DNA from: IMCC26077 sp964490435
GTDB lineage: Bacteria; Actinomycetota; Actinomycetes; Nanopelagicales; Nanopelagicaceae
Assembly (NCBI GenBank): GCA_964490435.1
Contig: CAZBCF010000005.1
Location: 1-50,144, forward strand
Length of the DNA stretch: 50,144 nucleotides
Reading direction: 5' to 3'
The position numbers and the translations under genes are program-made. Below, in pieces: positions 17,446 through 25,561 of this stretch. The first letter of the stretch is position 1. The number at the start of each line of letters is the position of its first letter. A model generated the notes under the pieces. The model did no database searches, had not been told where the DNA came from, and was given only the letters and a program-made list of their open reading frames with translations.

Positions 17446-18368
17446 GTACAACTGTTGCCCCAACACCAAAGAACGAGGTTAAGGTAAAACCTATGCGACA
17501 AGAGAGTCGCGTTGGGATGTTCTTTGTCAATGCCTGGTTGATTTTCTTCGCCGTTATCAGCATTGTTCCGATGCTCTGGTTGGTACTCGCTGCCTCAAAA
17601 ACCGATGCGGAACTAAGCAATCGTAACCCACTTGCCTTCGGAAGTATCAAAGGTTATTGGAATGCCTGGCAGAACCTGCAATTCTTTGATAACGGAGTTA
17701 TCGGGAAATGGGTGATGAACTCGATTCTCTTTAATGCGGCCATCGTGGTAATTGCCACCATTACTGCGTCTCTTGCTGGATTTGTCATCTCTGCATCGAA
17801 AATCCGATTCAAGCGAACTTTCTTGATTAGCACACTCATTATGATGTTGATTCCGCCAGTTGCGCTGGTCATCCCACTTTTCGTGATGATGGATAAGGTC
17901 AAACTTGTCGATAATCCATGGTCGGTAATTCTGATTTCATCGCTCTATCCCTTCGGTGCATTTCTCTCCTACATTTACTACTCAACGACAATCCCACCTG
18001 AACTGTATGAATCGGCTCGGCTCGATGGATGCAGTGACTGGCAGCTGTATTCACGGATTGCCTTCCCGCTCTCGGGTGCGCTCCTTGGTCTGCTTGCATT
18101 CTTTGCCTTTATCGGCAACTGGGCCAATTACTTCATGCCCTATGTGATGCTTTATTCGGGTGAGAATTACACGCTTCCGCTCGGGTTGGGCTTCTTGTTC
18201 TACTCAACGCCTGCAATCAACCCTGGCATCGGCGCTACATCGGTACCTATCTACAAACCAGAGATTGCACTTGCAGGAATTTTGATTGCACTTCCAATCA
18301 TGATTATGTTCTTGGTATCCCAGAAGCGACTCATCCGAGGAATGCTCGCCGGTTCTATTAAGGAATAG
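17442..18368 (+). CDS. ABC sugar transporter permease, MalG/UgpE type
   Basis: 308 residues, GTG start overlapping the stop of the previous permease by 4 bases. Six membrane helices and the EAA loop 'ELYESARLDGCSDWQLYSRIAFPL'. C-terminal 'SQKRLIRGMLAGSIKE' is the typical MalG-type ending. The partner permease is the preceding gene. The same protein has a diverged paralogue at 26796-27560, so the transporter was duplicated within this cluster. Confidence 0.91.
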   Translation: MSTTVAPTPKNEVKVKPMRQESRVGMFFVNAWLIFFAVISIVPMLWLVLAASKTDAELSNRNPLAFGSIKGYWNAWQNLQFFDNGVIGKWVMNSILFNAAIVVIATITASLAGFVISASKIRFKRTFLISTLIMMLIPPVALVIPLFVMMDKVKLVDNPWSVILISSLYPFGAFLSYIYYSTTIPPELYESARLDGCSDWQLYSRIAFPLSGALLGLLAFFAFIGNWANYFMPYVMLYSGENYTLPLGLGFLFYSTPAINPGIGATSVPIYKPEIALAGILIALPIMIMFLVSQKRLIRGMLAGSIKE

Positions 18369-18390
18369 TCAAGAATTACGAGGTAAATAC

Positions 18391-19326
18391 GTGGCTCTGC
18401 ATCCGCAATGCGAGGCATTTCTTGCACCGGGTGCAGATGCTCCCGAATTAATTGACATTCCTATCGCTACGGGGCGAGCTGGTTCATATGCTGCGATTAC
18501 TCTGGCAGGAGAGATTGACTCTTCCGTGAACATCAGCAACTGCTTTATCCCAGGTGAAACTGCTGATCTTCCCATCCGGATCTACACACCGGGGGGTAAG
18601 CAGGGTAGGCAGGGCAAGAACGGCATGGTTTATTTTCACGGTGGCGGCTGGTCATACTTCTCCCTCGATATGTACGACGCGCAGTTGAGCGCACTTGCGG
18701 CGATGACCGATTCAGTAATCATCTCTATCAATTACCAAAAAGCCCCCGAACATAAGTTCCCGATTCCACACAATGATTGTTTTTCCGGTTTGGCATGGGC
18801 ATTCGAACATGCAACGGAGTTAGGAATTGATGGCGAGAGAATCGGAATAGGTGGTGATAGCGCAGGCGGAAACCTTGCTGCGGGAGTTGCACTTCGAAAT
18901 CGTGATGAGAATCTTTTTCCTATCGCATATCAATTGCTTATTTATCCCTGCTTAGGAGTTGATTTTGAAACCGACTCATATAACGCGAACGCAGTTGGAT
19001 ATGGGCTCTCGAAGCGAACGATGAGTTGGCTTTGGAGTCTTTACCTCAATAGTGAAAAAGATTATTCACATTCCTATGCAGTGCCATTGAATAGCCAAAA
19101 TCTTGCAGGGCTACCACCAACAATTATCATCACTGCTGAACATGATGTGCTCCGCGATGATGGATTGCGTTATGCCGAGAAATTGAGGGCTTCCGGAATC
19201 AGAGTGATCCATCGAGACTACCCAGGCATGATTCATGGCTTCTTTAATTGTGGGAAAGTTATAGATGATGGAATGATTGCGCGCATTCATATAACAGATG
19301 CAATCAAGGAGATAACCACCAAATGA
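18391..19326 (+). CDS. Alpha/beta-hydrolase esterase, hormone-sensitive-lipase family
   Basis: 311 residues from a GTG start with GAGG upstream. Seen: oxyanion-hole motif 'MVYFHGGGWSYF', nucleophile motif 'IGGDSAGGNLAAG', acid in 'ITAEHDVLRDDGLRY' and His in 'PGMIHGFFN'. All catalytic residues of the HSL (bacterial lip/est) family are present. No signal peptide, so it acts in the cytosol, probably removing an acyl group from an imported sugar derivative or opening an ester/lactone (inference). Overlaps the next gene by 4 bases. Confidence 0.9.
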   Translation: MALHPQCEAFLAPGADAPELIDIPIATGRAGSYAAITLAGEIDSSVNISNCFIPGETADLPIRIYTPGGKQGRQGKNGMVYFHGGGWSYFSLDMYDAQLSALAAMTDSVIISINYQKAPEHKFPIPHNDCFSGLAWAFEHATELGIDGERIGIGGDSAGGNLAAGVALRNRDENLFPIAYQLLIYPCLGVDFETDSYNANAVGYGLSKRTMSWLWSLYLNSEKDYSHSYAVPLNSQNLAGLPPTIIITAEHDVLRDDGLRYAEKLRASGIRVIHRDYPGMIHGFFNCGKVIDDGMIARIHITDAIKEITTK

Positions 19327-20459
19327 GCGCGAATAAATTGAAAGGTATGACCTGGGATCATCCAAGAGGTCTTGATTGCCTTGTCAATTCAGACGGTTTA
19401 CTCCAGGAGCAACTCGGAGTCTCTGTCGATTGGGCAGCCCGCTCTTTACTAGCCTTTGGCGATCAACACATCAGTGAGTTCTATGCCGATCATGATCTGA
19501 TGATCATCGATCATCCGCATGTTCCTGATGCCGTCCACGCCAATGCTGTGATCGCCCTAGAAGACGTTGCATCCGACGCTGACCTAGCATTGTTGGCAAA
19601 GACTTCGGTTGGCGCCTCGCATGATTCCTATATATACAGAGGCAAACATTGGGCCTTGGCGATTGATACCGCCGCTCAAGTGAGCGCATTTCGTCCCGAC
19701 AAAACTTCGAAAGGATTGGTCTTTTGGGATGAAGTACTTGACGCCGGCCGAGAGGGTTTAGTGCTTTGGCCACATAAACCAGTCGATGCCTTCTCCACCT
19801 TTGCCACATTGATGGCCCAGAAGAATCATGCACTCTGCTCGACCAATAAATACCTGGAAGAGTCAGTGGCTGCAGAGGTGCTTACCTTCATGATTGGTTT
19901 GGCAAAAGTCGTGCCAGCACAATGTTTGATGATGAACCCGATTGAAGCTGCAGAATATCTAGTCACGACTAATCGCGAGCACTACAGCATCTGTATGTAC
20001 GGTTACACCAATTACTCACGTGATGGATTTCGAGTGCGTCCGATTGTGTATGACGACGTACCCTCGTTTGATGGACTCGCATCTGGTTCACAACTCGGCG
20101 GCGCCGGAATTGCGATCTCTTCCGCGACAAAGAATGTCGAATTGGCCGCAAAGGTCGCAATTCTGCTCTCACTGCCAGAGATCCAGTCCACTACATATGT
20201 CGATGCTGGTGGACAGCCAGGCAACTTAGCTGCATGGAAAGCACCACATGCAAATGCGATTACGCGAAACTTCTTTAACAATACCCTTCGTACCCTAGAG
20301 CGCGCATGGGTGCGTCCACGTTTCCTGGGTTGGCCAGATGTGCAGTATCAAAGCTCACTAATCATCCATAGAATTCTTAAAGAGAAGAATTTTTCGAGCA
20401 AAGATATCGACGACATCGCCGCCACCTACACAACCTACAATCAGGAGCTGGGCAGATGA
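19323..20459 (+). CDS. Leaderless solute-binding-protein-like protein (cytosolic)
   Basis: 378 residues that read as an ABC-type periplasmic-binding fold: 'LKGMTWDHPRGLDCLV', 'FYADHDLMIIDHPHVPDA', 'HWALAIDTAAQVSAFRPD', 'QLGGAGIAISSATKNVELAAKVAILLSLPEIQ', 'GGQPGNLAAWKAP'. There is no signal peptide, no lipobox and no membrane helix, so it should stay in the cytosol. The start is fixed by a 4-base ATGA overlap with the esterase; there is no room for a missed leader in a coupled gene. It overlaps the MaoC gene in the same way. From memory, members of this TWDHPRG family often sit beside CoA-transferase and MaoC genes; the role is unknown. It could be a ligand sensor, an enzyme subunit or a storage protein. 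Confidence 0.82.
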   Translation: MSANKLKGMTWDHPRGLDCLVNSDGLLQEQLGVSVDWAARSLLAFGDQHISEFYADHDLMIIDHPHVPDAVHANAVIALEDVASDADLALLAKTSVGASHDSYIYRGKHWALAIDTAAQVSAFRPDKTSKGLVFWDEVLDAGREGLVLWPHKPVDAFSTFATLMAQKNHALCSTNKYLEESVAAEVLTFMIGLAKVVPAQCLMMNPIEAAEYLVTTNREHYSICMYGYTNYSRDGFRVRPIVYDDVPSFDGLASGSQLGGAGIAISSATKNVELAAKVAILLSLPEIQSTTYVDAGGQPGNLAAWKAPHANAITRNFFNNTLRTLERAWVRPRFLGWPDVQYQSSLIIHRILKEKNFSSKDIDDIAATYTTYNQELGR

Positions 20460-20896
20460 AAGAATTCTTCGAAGATTATGTCATTGGTTCGACTCGAGTT
20501 AGTGGGGGGCGAACCATCACCGAAGCCGACATCGTCTTACACGCTGGCCAAACTGGGGATTTCTATCCGCACCACATGGATGCTGCATGGTGTGCAACGC
20601 AACCATTCAAGGAGCGAATTGCCCATGGAACGCTGATTCTCTCGGTCTCTGTCGGAATGCTTGCCGGTGAAATCAATGAAGTCGCTATGAGTTATGGATA
20701 CGACAAAGTTCGATTTATCGCTCCAGTTTTTATTGGTGACACGATCACCTCTCATTCAGAGATCATCGCAAAACGAGATCATCCTAAGCGAAGCGCTGAG
20801 GGGTTAGTCGATGAACAAGTCACTGTAAAGAACCAAAAGGGTGAGACTGTTATTGCTTTTGTCCATGTTTACCTAGTCCAACGGAGAGCGGCATGA
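20456..20896 (+). CDS. MaoC-like hotdog dehydratase/hydratase, catalytic type
   Basis: 146 residues with a single hotdog domain. The hydratase-2 active-site segment is present as 'TGDFYPHHMDAAW' (Asp and His in the D-x-x-P-x-H-x-D spacing) followed by 'RIAHGTLILSVSVGM'. Members hydrate or dehydrate (R)-hydroxyacyl-CoA or related substrates. Overlaps both neighbours by 4 bases (ATGA), so expression is tied to the binding-protein-like gene and the RraA-like gene. The related gene at 23947 lacks the His, suggesting that the two proteins form a heterodimer (inference). Confidence 0.88.
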   Translation: MKEFFEDYVIGSTRVSGGRTITEADIVLHAGQTGDFYPHHMDAAWCATQPFKERIAHGTLILSVSVGMLAGEINEVAMSYGYDKVRFIAPVFIGDTITSHSEIIAKRDHPKRSAEGLVDEQVTVKNQKGETVIAFVHVYLVQRRAA

Positions 20897-21537
20897 AAGT
20901 CATACTCGATTCGCGGGTGCACACTGCGATGGTCTCAGACTCACTTGATGATTTAGGGATTCGAAACAATGTGATGGATGCAAAGATCCGCCCCTTACAG
21001 ATGACGATGCGTGCGGTCGGTACCGCAGCAACCATAAAATTTGTTCCCGATTCTGAGTATGACAAGAACGACCCATACGGAGCAGCGATAGATTTCCTCG
21101 ATACTCTGCAGAAGGATAATGTCGTCACTATCGGCACTGGTGGCGGTCTACTCTCAGCCTTTTGGGGTGAACTTTTCTCAGCCGCTTCGAAGGCGCGCGG
21201 AGCAACCGGAGTGGTAGTCGATGGACCAATCCGAGATACCCAATTGATACTCAAGGTTGGCTTCGATGCCTTTGGGGTGCTCTCTCGCCCTCTTGATTAC
21301 AAGGGTCGAATGCGAGTTGAATCAACCCATCAGCCAACTGAAGTCGGCGGTGTGCTTGTCCATCCCGGCGATGGAATTGTGGCTGATAACGATGGCGTAG
21401 TCGTCGTACCCAAAGACCTTATCGACAAGGTTTTCACGATGGCTAACGAAAGAGCACAAAAAGAGAAAACAGTTCTCAATGAGTTGACCAAAGGTCGAAC
21501 CGTCAGATCAGTCTGGGATCAATACAGACTTCTTTAG
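20893..21537 (+). CDS. RraA / HMG-aldolase-fold protein, possible keto-acid aldolase
   Basis: 214 residues matching the RraA-like family: 'AMVSDSLDDLGIR', 'AVGTAATI', 'GGGLLSAFWGELFSAASKARGATGVVVDGPIRD' and 'VHPGDGIVADNDGVVVVP'. In class II pyruvate aldolases of this fold the metal/active site is D-x20-R-D; here the spacing is kept but the first residue is Glu (WGE), as in RNase-E-inhibitor RraA. Location in a catabolic operon argues for an aldolase or related enzyme cleaving a 2-keto-3-deoxy acid, but the Glu makes activity uncertain. I therefore give no symbol. Confidence 0.85.
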   Translation: MKVILDSRVHTAMVSDSLDDLGIRNNVMDAKIRPLQMTMRAVGTAATIKFVPDSEYDKNDPYGAAIDFLDTLQKDNVVTIGTGGGLLSAFWGELFSAASKARGATGVVVDGPIRDTQLILKVGFDAFGVLSRPLDYKGRMRVESTHQPTEVGGVLVHPGDGIVADNDGVVVVPKDLIDKVFTMANERAQKEKTVLNELTKGRTVRSVWDQYRLL

Positions 21538-21549
21538 AGAGAGGCAAAC

Positions 21550-22410
21550 ATGGCACACAAGAGAGTGATTGACACTCATCAGCATCTTTGGATGATGAGT
21601 GAGCGCGCGTATTCCTGGATTGCGCCAGAGTATGGGCCGCTATACGACGACTTCAGCCCAGAGCGGCTTGCACCTGAGATTCCTGCCTCTGGCGTCACTG
21701 ATTCGATTTTGGTTCAAGCGGCAGATACCTACGAAGATACCTTCTACATGCTCGACGTTGCCGCACATAGCAACTTCGTTAAAGGCGTCGTGGGTTGGGT
21801 TCCTTTCGATCGTCCACACGAGGCGCGTGCAGCACTTGAAATTTTCACAAAAAGTCCTTATTTCAAGGGCGTCCGCAACCTCACTCACGATTACAGCAAT
21901 CCAAAATATGAATCGGATGATAAATGGATTACCCGAACAGTAGTTCTCGAGACGATTGGAATGGTTGAGAAAGCGGGACTTGCTTTAGATTACGTCGCAG
22001 TAAATCCTGCACACGTAGATAACGTGCCAGTACTTGCCGCGAAGTTTCCCAATTTGAAGATTGTCGTCGATCATTTTGCAAAGCCAGATATCGCAGGAAA
22101 AACATGGCAACCATGGGCAACTCAGATGTCTGCTCTAGCTAAGCACAAGAATGTCTTTATGAAATTCTCTGGACTCAATACTGCTTCAGCCCCAAGTTGG
22201 ACTGTGGCCGATTGGCAACCATACGTCGATCATGTCGTAAAAGAGTTCGGAGCCAAGCGCACTCTCCTTGGTGGCGATTGGCCCGTAATCGTCCTGATGA
22301 ATAACTATGTAGAGGTATGGAAAGCCCAACTCGAAGCAATCTCGAAATACACACCCGAAGATCAAGAGTGGCTCACCCATAAGACCGCAGAGCACGTTTA
22401 CGGAATCTAA
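21550..22410 (+). CDS. Amidohydrolase-2 family lactonase, L-fuconolactonase-like
   Basis: 286 residues of the COG3618 type. Seen: 'VIDTHQHLW', 'GVTDSILVQAADTYEDTFYMLDVA', 'FKGVRNLTHDY', 'LKIVVDHFAKPDI', 'VFMKFSGL' and 'GAKRTLLGGDWPV', the metal-site and barrel motifs of TIM-barrel lactonases such as L-fuconolactonase. It would open the aldonolactone made by the AKR to give fuconate for FucD. RBS GAGAGAGG upstream of the ATG. Substrate within the deoxyhexonolactone group is inferred from the mutarotase and FucD in the same locus. Confidence 0.87.
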   Translation: MAHKRVIDTHQHLWMMSERAYSWIAPEYGPLYDDFSPERLAPEIPASGVTDSILVQAADTYEDTFYMLDVAAHSNFVKGVVGWVPFDRPHEARAALEIFTKSPYFKGVRNLTHDYSNPKYESDDKWITRTVVLETIGMVEKAGLALDYVAVNPAHVDNVPVLAAKFPNLKIVVDHFAKPDIAGKTWQPWATQMSALAKHKNVFMKFSGLNTASAPSWTVADWQPYVDHVVKEFGAKRTLLGGDWPVIVLMNNYVEVWKAQLEAISKYTPEDQEWLTHKTAEHVYGI

Positions 22411-22432
22411 CAAACAAGAGAGGTGTATTTAT

Positions 22433-22759
22433 ATGGTGCAACGTTTTGCAAGCGTAATTGGAATGCCCAAGGAAAATCGGGAGCGCTATGAAGAACTTCA
22501 TGCAGCAGTTTGGCCTGATGTTCTCGCCCAGATAGCAGAATCGAATATCCGTAATTACTCCATCTACCGATATGGTGAACTGCTTTTTTCATATTTCGAA
22601 TACGTTGGTGATGACTTCGACGGTGATATGGCAAAAATGGCAGAAGATCCTGCGACCCAGAAGTGGTGGGATATCAATAAGCCGCTACAACGTCCGCTCC
22701 CCGATCGAGCCGAGGGCGAATGGTGGGCCGCTATTCCTGAAATCTTCCACACTGACTGA
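22433..22759 (+). CDS. L-rhamnose/L-fucose mutarotase family (RhaM/RhaU-like)
   Basis: 108 residues matching COG3254: 'MPKENRERYEELHAAVWPDVLAQIAESNIRNYSIYRYGELLFSYFEY' and 'WWDINKPLQRPLP' near the end. The His in 'YEELHAAVWP' and the Tyr/Trp residues are the family's active-site set. Interconverts anomers of 6-deoxyhexose, feeding the dehydrogenase. Shows that the operon handles a free 6-deoxysugar. RBS AGAGAGG upstream. Confidence 0.9.
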   Translation: MVQRFASVIGMPKENRERYEELHAAVWPDVLAQIAESNIRNYSIYRYGELLFSYFEYVGDDFDGDMAKMAEDPATQKWWDINKPLQRPLPDRAEGEWWAAIPEIFHTD

Positions 22760-22789
22760 GCAAACCGTTAACTAACGAAAGGTTCACCT

Positions 22790-23950
22790 TTGTCCGCGCG
22801 CCCCGATCTACCATTAGATGGTTTTCTCGTACTCGACTTCAGCCAATTCCTCGCTGGTCCAGTCTCTGCGATGCGGTTGGCAGACCTTGGCGCGCGGGTT
22901 ATAAAAATCGAACGCCCGGGTGTCGGCGATATTGGACGTACCTTGGCTTTTGCAGGATTAGAGAGTGATGGCGACACACTCTCTTTTCATATTATGAATC
23001 GGAATAAAGAGAGTTTCGCCGCAGATCTGAAGAACCAATCTGATCTCACTGAGGTGAAAGCGCTCGTTGCCAAAGCCGATGTCATCATCCAAAATTTCCG
23101 CCCTGGGGTCATCGAACGTCTCGGTTTAGGTTATGAAGATGTAAAGAAGATCAACCCGCGCATCGTTTATGGAAGTGCATCGGGCTATGGCACGAGCGGG
23201 CCATGGATCGAACGTCCTGGTCAAGATTTGCTCGCACAATCGATGTCGGGTCTGCCTTGGCTTAACGGCCAAGCCGGCCATCCCCCTATTCCGGTTGGAC
23301 TCGCAATCGCAGATATCTTCACTTCCACCCACCTCGCACATGGTGTCACTGCGCTTTTACTGCGTCGTGAACGTACTGGCGTCGGTGGGCTTGTTGAGGC
23401 AAGTCTGATTGAGTCCATGCTTGATCTTCAATTCGAATTAATCAGCGCCAAGTTGTTCGATGTCAGTACTACAGTCCAACGCGGAGCAGGTGCACACGCA
23501 TTCCTCTCTGCACCATATGGTTTGTACAAGACCACAACTGGTTATCTTGCGATTGCGATGACTCCAGTCCCGCAATTAGGAACGCTCCTCGGTTTGGACT
23601 TCTCTATGTATGAAGATCCAAAGAGTTGGTGGTCGAATCAAAGTGAGATCACAAATAAACTATCTGACTTGTTGGGCACACAGAGCACTGACCATTGGCT
23701 TGCAATCCTCGATAAAGCAGATATCTGGTGTGCACCAGTTTTGACGCTTCCAGAACTTATTGAGCACGAGGGATTCAAAGGGTTAGATATGACCCAAGAG
23801 ACGATTCGCCGCGGAAAATCTGGCGCCGAAATCAAAATCCCGACCACACGTTCACCGATGAAGATCGATGGCAAAACAATCAAGCATCGTAAGGGTGCGC
23901 CCCATGTTGGTGAAGATACCGAGAAGATACGGAAGGAGTTCCTGTCATGA
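22790..23950 (+). CDS. Family III CoA-transferase (CaiB/BaiF)
   Basis: 386 residues from a TTG start with GAAAGG upstream. Seen: 'GFLVLDFSQFLAGPVSAMRLADLGARVIKIERPGVGD', 'NRNKESFAADLK', 'DVIIQNFRPGVIERLGLGYEDV', 'IVYGSASGYGTSGPW' and the catalytic Asp in 'ERPGQDLLAQSMSG'. Transfers CoA between carboxylic acids in the cytosol. Its 3' end overlaps the second MaoC gene by 4 bases, so CoA activation and hydration/dehydration are probably consecutive steps. The acid substrate is unknown. Confidence 0.92.
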   Translation: MSARPDLPLDGFLVLDFSQFLAGPVSAMRLADLGARVIKIERPGVGDIGRTLAFAGLESDGDTLSFHIMNRNKESFAADLKNQSDLTEVKALVAKADVIIQNFRPGVIERLGLGYEDVKKINPRIVYGSASGYGTSGPWIERPGQDLLAQSMSGLPWLNGQAGHPPIPVGLAIADIFTSTHLAHGVTALLLRRERTGVGGLVEASLIESMLDLQFELISAKLFDVSTTVQRGAGAHAFLSAPYGLYKTTTGYLAIAMTPVPQLGTLLGLDFSMYEDPKSWWSNQSEITNKLSDLLGTQSTDHWLAILDKADIWCAPVLTLPELIEHEGFKGLDMTQETIRRGKSGAEIKIPTTRSPMKIDGKTIKHRKGAPHVGEDTEKIRKEFLS

Positions 23951-24456
23951 AGAATCCAAATCCCAACGCTGAGGATCGTTATAAGGTTCCCGTTTGGAAT
24001 CAAGAGGTTGAACTCTACGAGGACTACCCCGTTGGAAAAGTAGATCGATCGATTCGCCGCACTATCTCCGAGGGTGAACTTATGATCTTCTCCTCGCTAC
24101 TACTTGATCTTCACCCATATGTCGCTGATGATAAATGGGCGCGCGAAGAGGGGCTCTTTGGTAAACGTATCGTTCCCGGGGCGTTGGTGTTCTGCTATGG
24201 CATGGGGCTCTTCGCACACAACAACGTCAATACCTTTAGTTACGGTTACGATAAATTGCGATTCATCAAGCCAGTATTCATCGGTGACACCATCTACGCG
24301 ATGCGTACCATCTTGGAGAAAACTCCAAAGTACGAGAATCTCGGCTTATTTAGAGTTGCATATGAAGTGTTTCGCGCCGATAACGAAGAATTAGTCCTGT
24401 ACACAGAGCATCTACAAACAATCAAATATCGAACCAGCCAAGCTGCAAATCAATAG
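23947..24456 (+). CDS. MaoC-like hotdog protein lacking the catalytic His
   Basis: 169 residues, hotdog fold. The segment equivalent to the hydratase motif reads 'LLDLHPYVADDKW', keeping the Asp but with Val where the catalytic His should be, and the following 'IAHG' is 'IVPG'. The later 'SYGYDKLRFIKPVFIGDTI' is almost the same as 'SYGYDKVRFIAPVFIGDTI' of the first MaoC protein, so they are paralogues. A non-catalytic partner subunit in a heterodimer is the simplest explanation, as in actinobacterial ChsH1/ChsH2 or HadAB/HadBC. Coupled to the CoA-transferase by ATGA. Confidence 0.86.
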   Translation: MKNPNPNAEDRYKVPVWNQEVELYEDYPVGKVDRSIRRTISEGELMIFSSLLLDLHPYVADDKWAREEGLFGKRIVPGALVFCYGMGLFAHNNVNTFSYGYDKLRFIKPVFIGDTIYAMRTILEKTPKYENLGLFRVAYEVFRADNEELVLYTEHLQTIKYRTSQAANQ

Positions 24457-24465
24457 GAGTTCACC

Positions 24466-25542
24466 GTGATAAATCCATTTCAAGAGGTATCCGAATTCTG
24501 TGATCTTGCGATTGATTCTAGGATCAAGTTGCCAGTTGCAATCGTGGGTGCGGGCGGTATCGTAGATGGAGCGCACTTGCCTGCTTACAAGAAGGCTGGG
24601 GTGAATGTCGTTGGCATCTTCGACACCGATAGCGCAAAAGCAAAAGATGTTGCCGCGCGACATGGCATTCCAAAGGTCTACTCAACGCTCGAAGAGGTCA
24701 CTGGCGATGCTTCATCCAAGGTTGTTGACATCGCAGTTCCTGCCGCGGCTCAGCCCGACATATTCCTGAAAGTAGCTGCCGCTAAGAAACATATCTTGGC
24801 GCAGAAGCCTCTTGCTACCACGGTTGCAAAAGGTCAAGAATTAGCGGCGAGCGCGAAAGCGAATGGGATAATTGCTGCAGTCAATCAGCAATTGAGATTC
24901 GAAGAAGGAATTGCTGCTGCGTACAAGATGGTGCAACTTGGTTGGATTGGAAAAGTTACCAACTTTGCAATCAACGTCAATCTTGATACTCCATGGCACA
25001 TGTGGCCTTGGGCAAAAGATCTCCCCCGACTCGAGGTTATGTTGCACTCTATTCACTATCACGACATGATCCGATGGTTTCTCGGAAACCCAACGACTGT
25101 CTTTTGTGCGGCGGGACGGACCGAGGGGCAATATCCGATTGGAGAGACCCGAACCATCAGCACATATCTTTACGACGGGAACCTCACCGCAACGGTTCAC
25201 TCCAACCACATGAACCGTGGTGGCGATAATTACGCCCTCTACCGAATTGACGGCGATCAAGGTTCAATCCGCGGGACTTTCGGCCTACTTTATGACTACC
25301 CCGATGGTCGACCAGATACCTTAGAAGTGCGCTCGCATGTTTTGCCTACCGATGGCTGGCTCCCCTATCCAGTGACGATGCGCTGGTTCCCCGATGCGTT
25401 CATGGGGACGATTGGCCAGGTTTTCCGTGCTGTTGCTGGCACCGGATCTCTTCGCTCTTCAGTCGAAGACAACGTCGATACTCTGAAATTAGTTGATGCA
25501 CTTTATCGCTCTATGGATTCTGGGGCGGCAGCAAAATTTTGA
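24466..25542 (+). CDS. Gfo/Idh/MocA-family oxidoreductase
   Basis: 358 residues from a GTG start. Rossmann motif 'VAIVGAGGIVDGAHLPAYKKAG', followed by the family's E-K-P catalytic segment here as 'ILAQKPLATT' (Lys kept, Glu changed to Gln), and an active-site helix 'SIHYHDMIRWFLGNP'. NAD(P)-dependent oxidation or reduction of a sugar or sugar acid is expected. It could oxidise the keto-deoxy acid in place of the missing short-chain dehydrogenase, but that is inference. The N-terminus has about 20 extra residues before the first beta strand. Confidence 0.88.
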   Translation: MINPFQEVSEFCDLAIDSRIKLPVAIVGAGGIVDGAHLPAYKKAGVNVVGIFDTDSAKAKDVAARHGIPKVYSTLEEVTGDASSKVVDIAVPAAAQPDIFLKVAAAKKHILAQKPLATTVAKGQELAASAKANGIIAAVNQQLRFEEGIAAAYKMVQLGWIGKVTNFAINVNLDTPWHMWPWAKDLPRLEVMLHSIHYHDMIRWFLGNPTTVFCAAGRTEGQYPIGETRTISTYLYDGNLTATVHSNHMNRGGDNYALYRIDGDQGSIRGTFGLLYDYPDGRPDTLEVRSHVLPTDGWLPYPVTMRWFPDAFMGTIGQVFRAVAGTGSLRSSVEDNVDTLKLVDALYRSMDSGAAAKF

Positions 25543-25561
25543 AAGGTTATAGGATTCCCTG

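Noticed and set aside
24841..25260. Open frame of 139 codons antisense to the Gfo/Idh gene
   Set aside because: Shadow of a well-supported coding gene; no RBS or recognisable motif.
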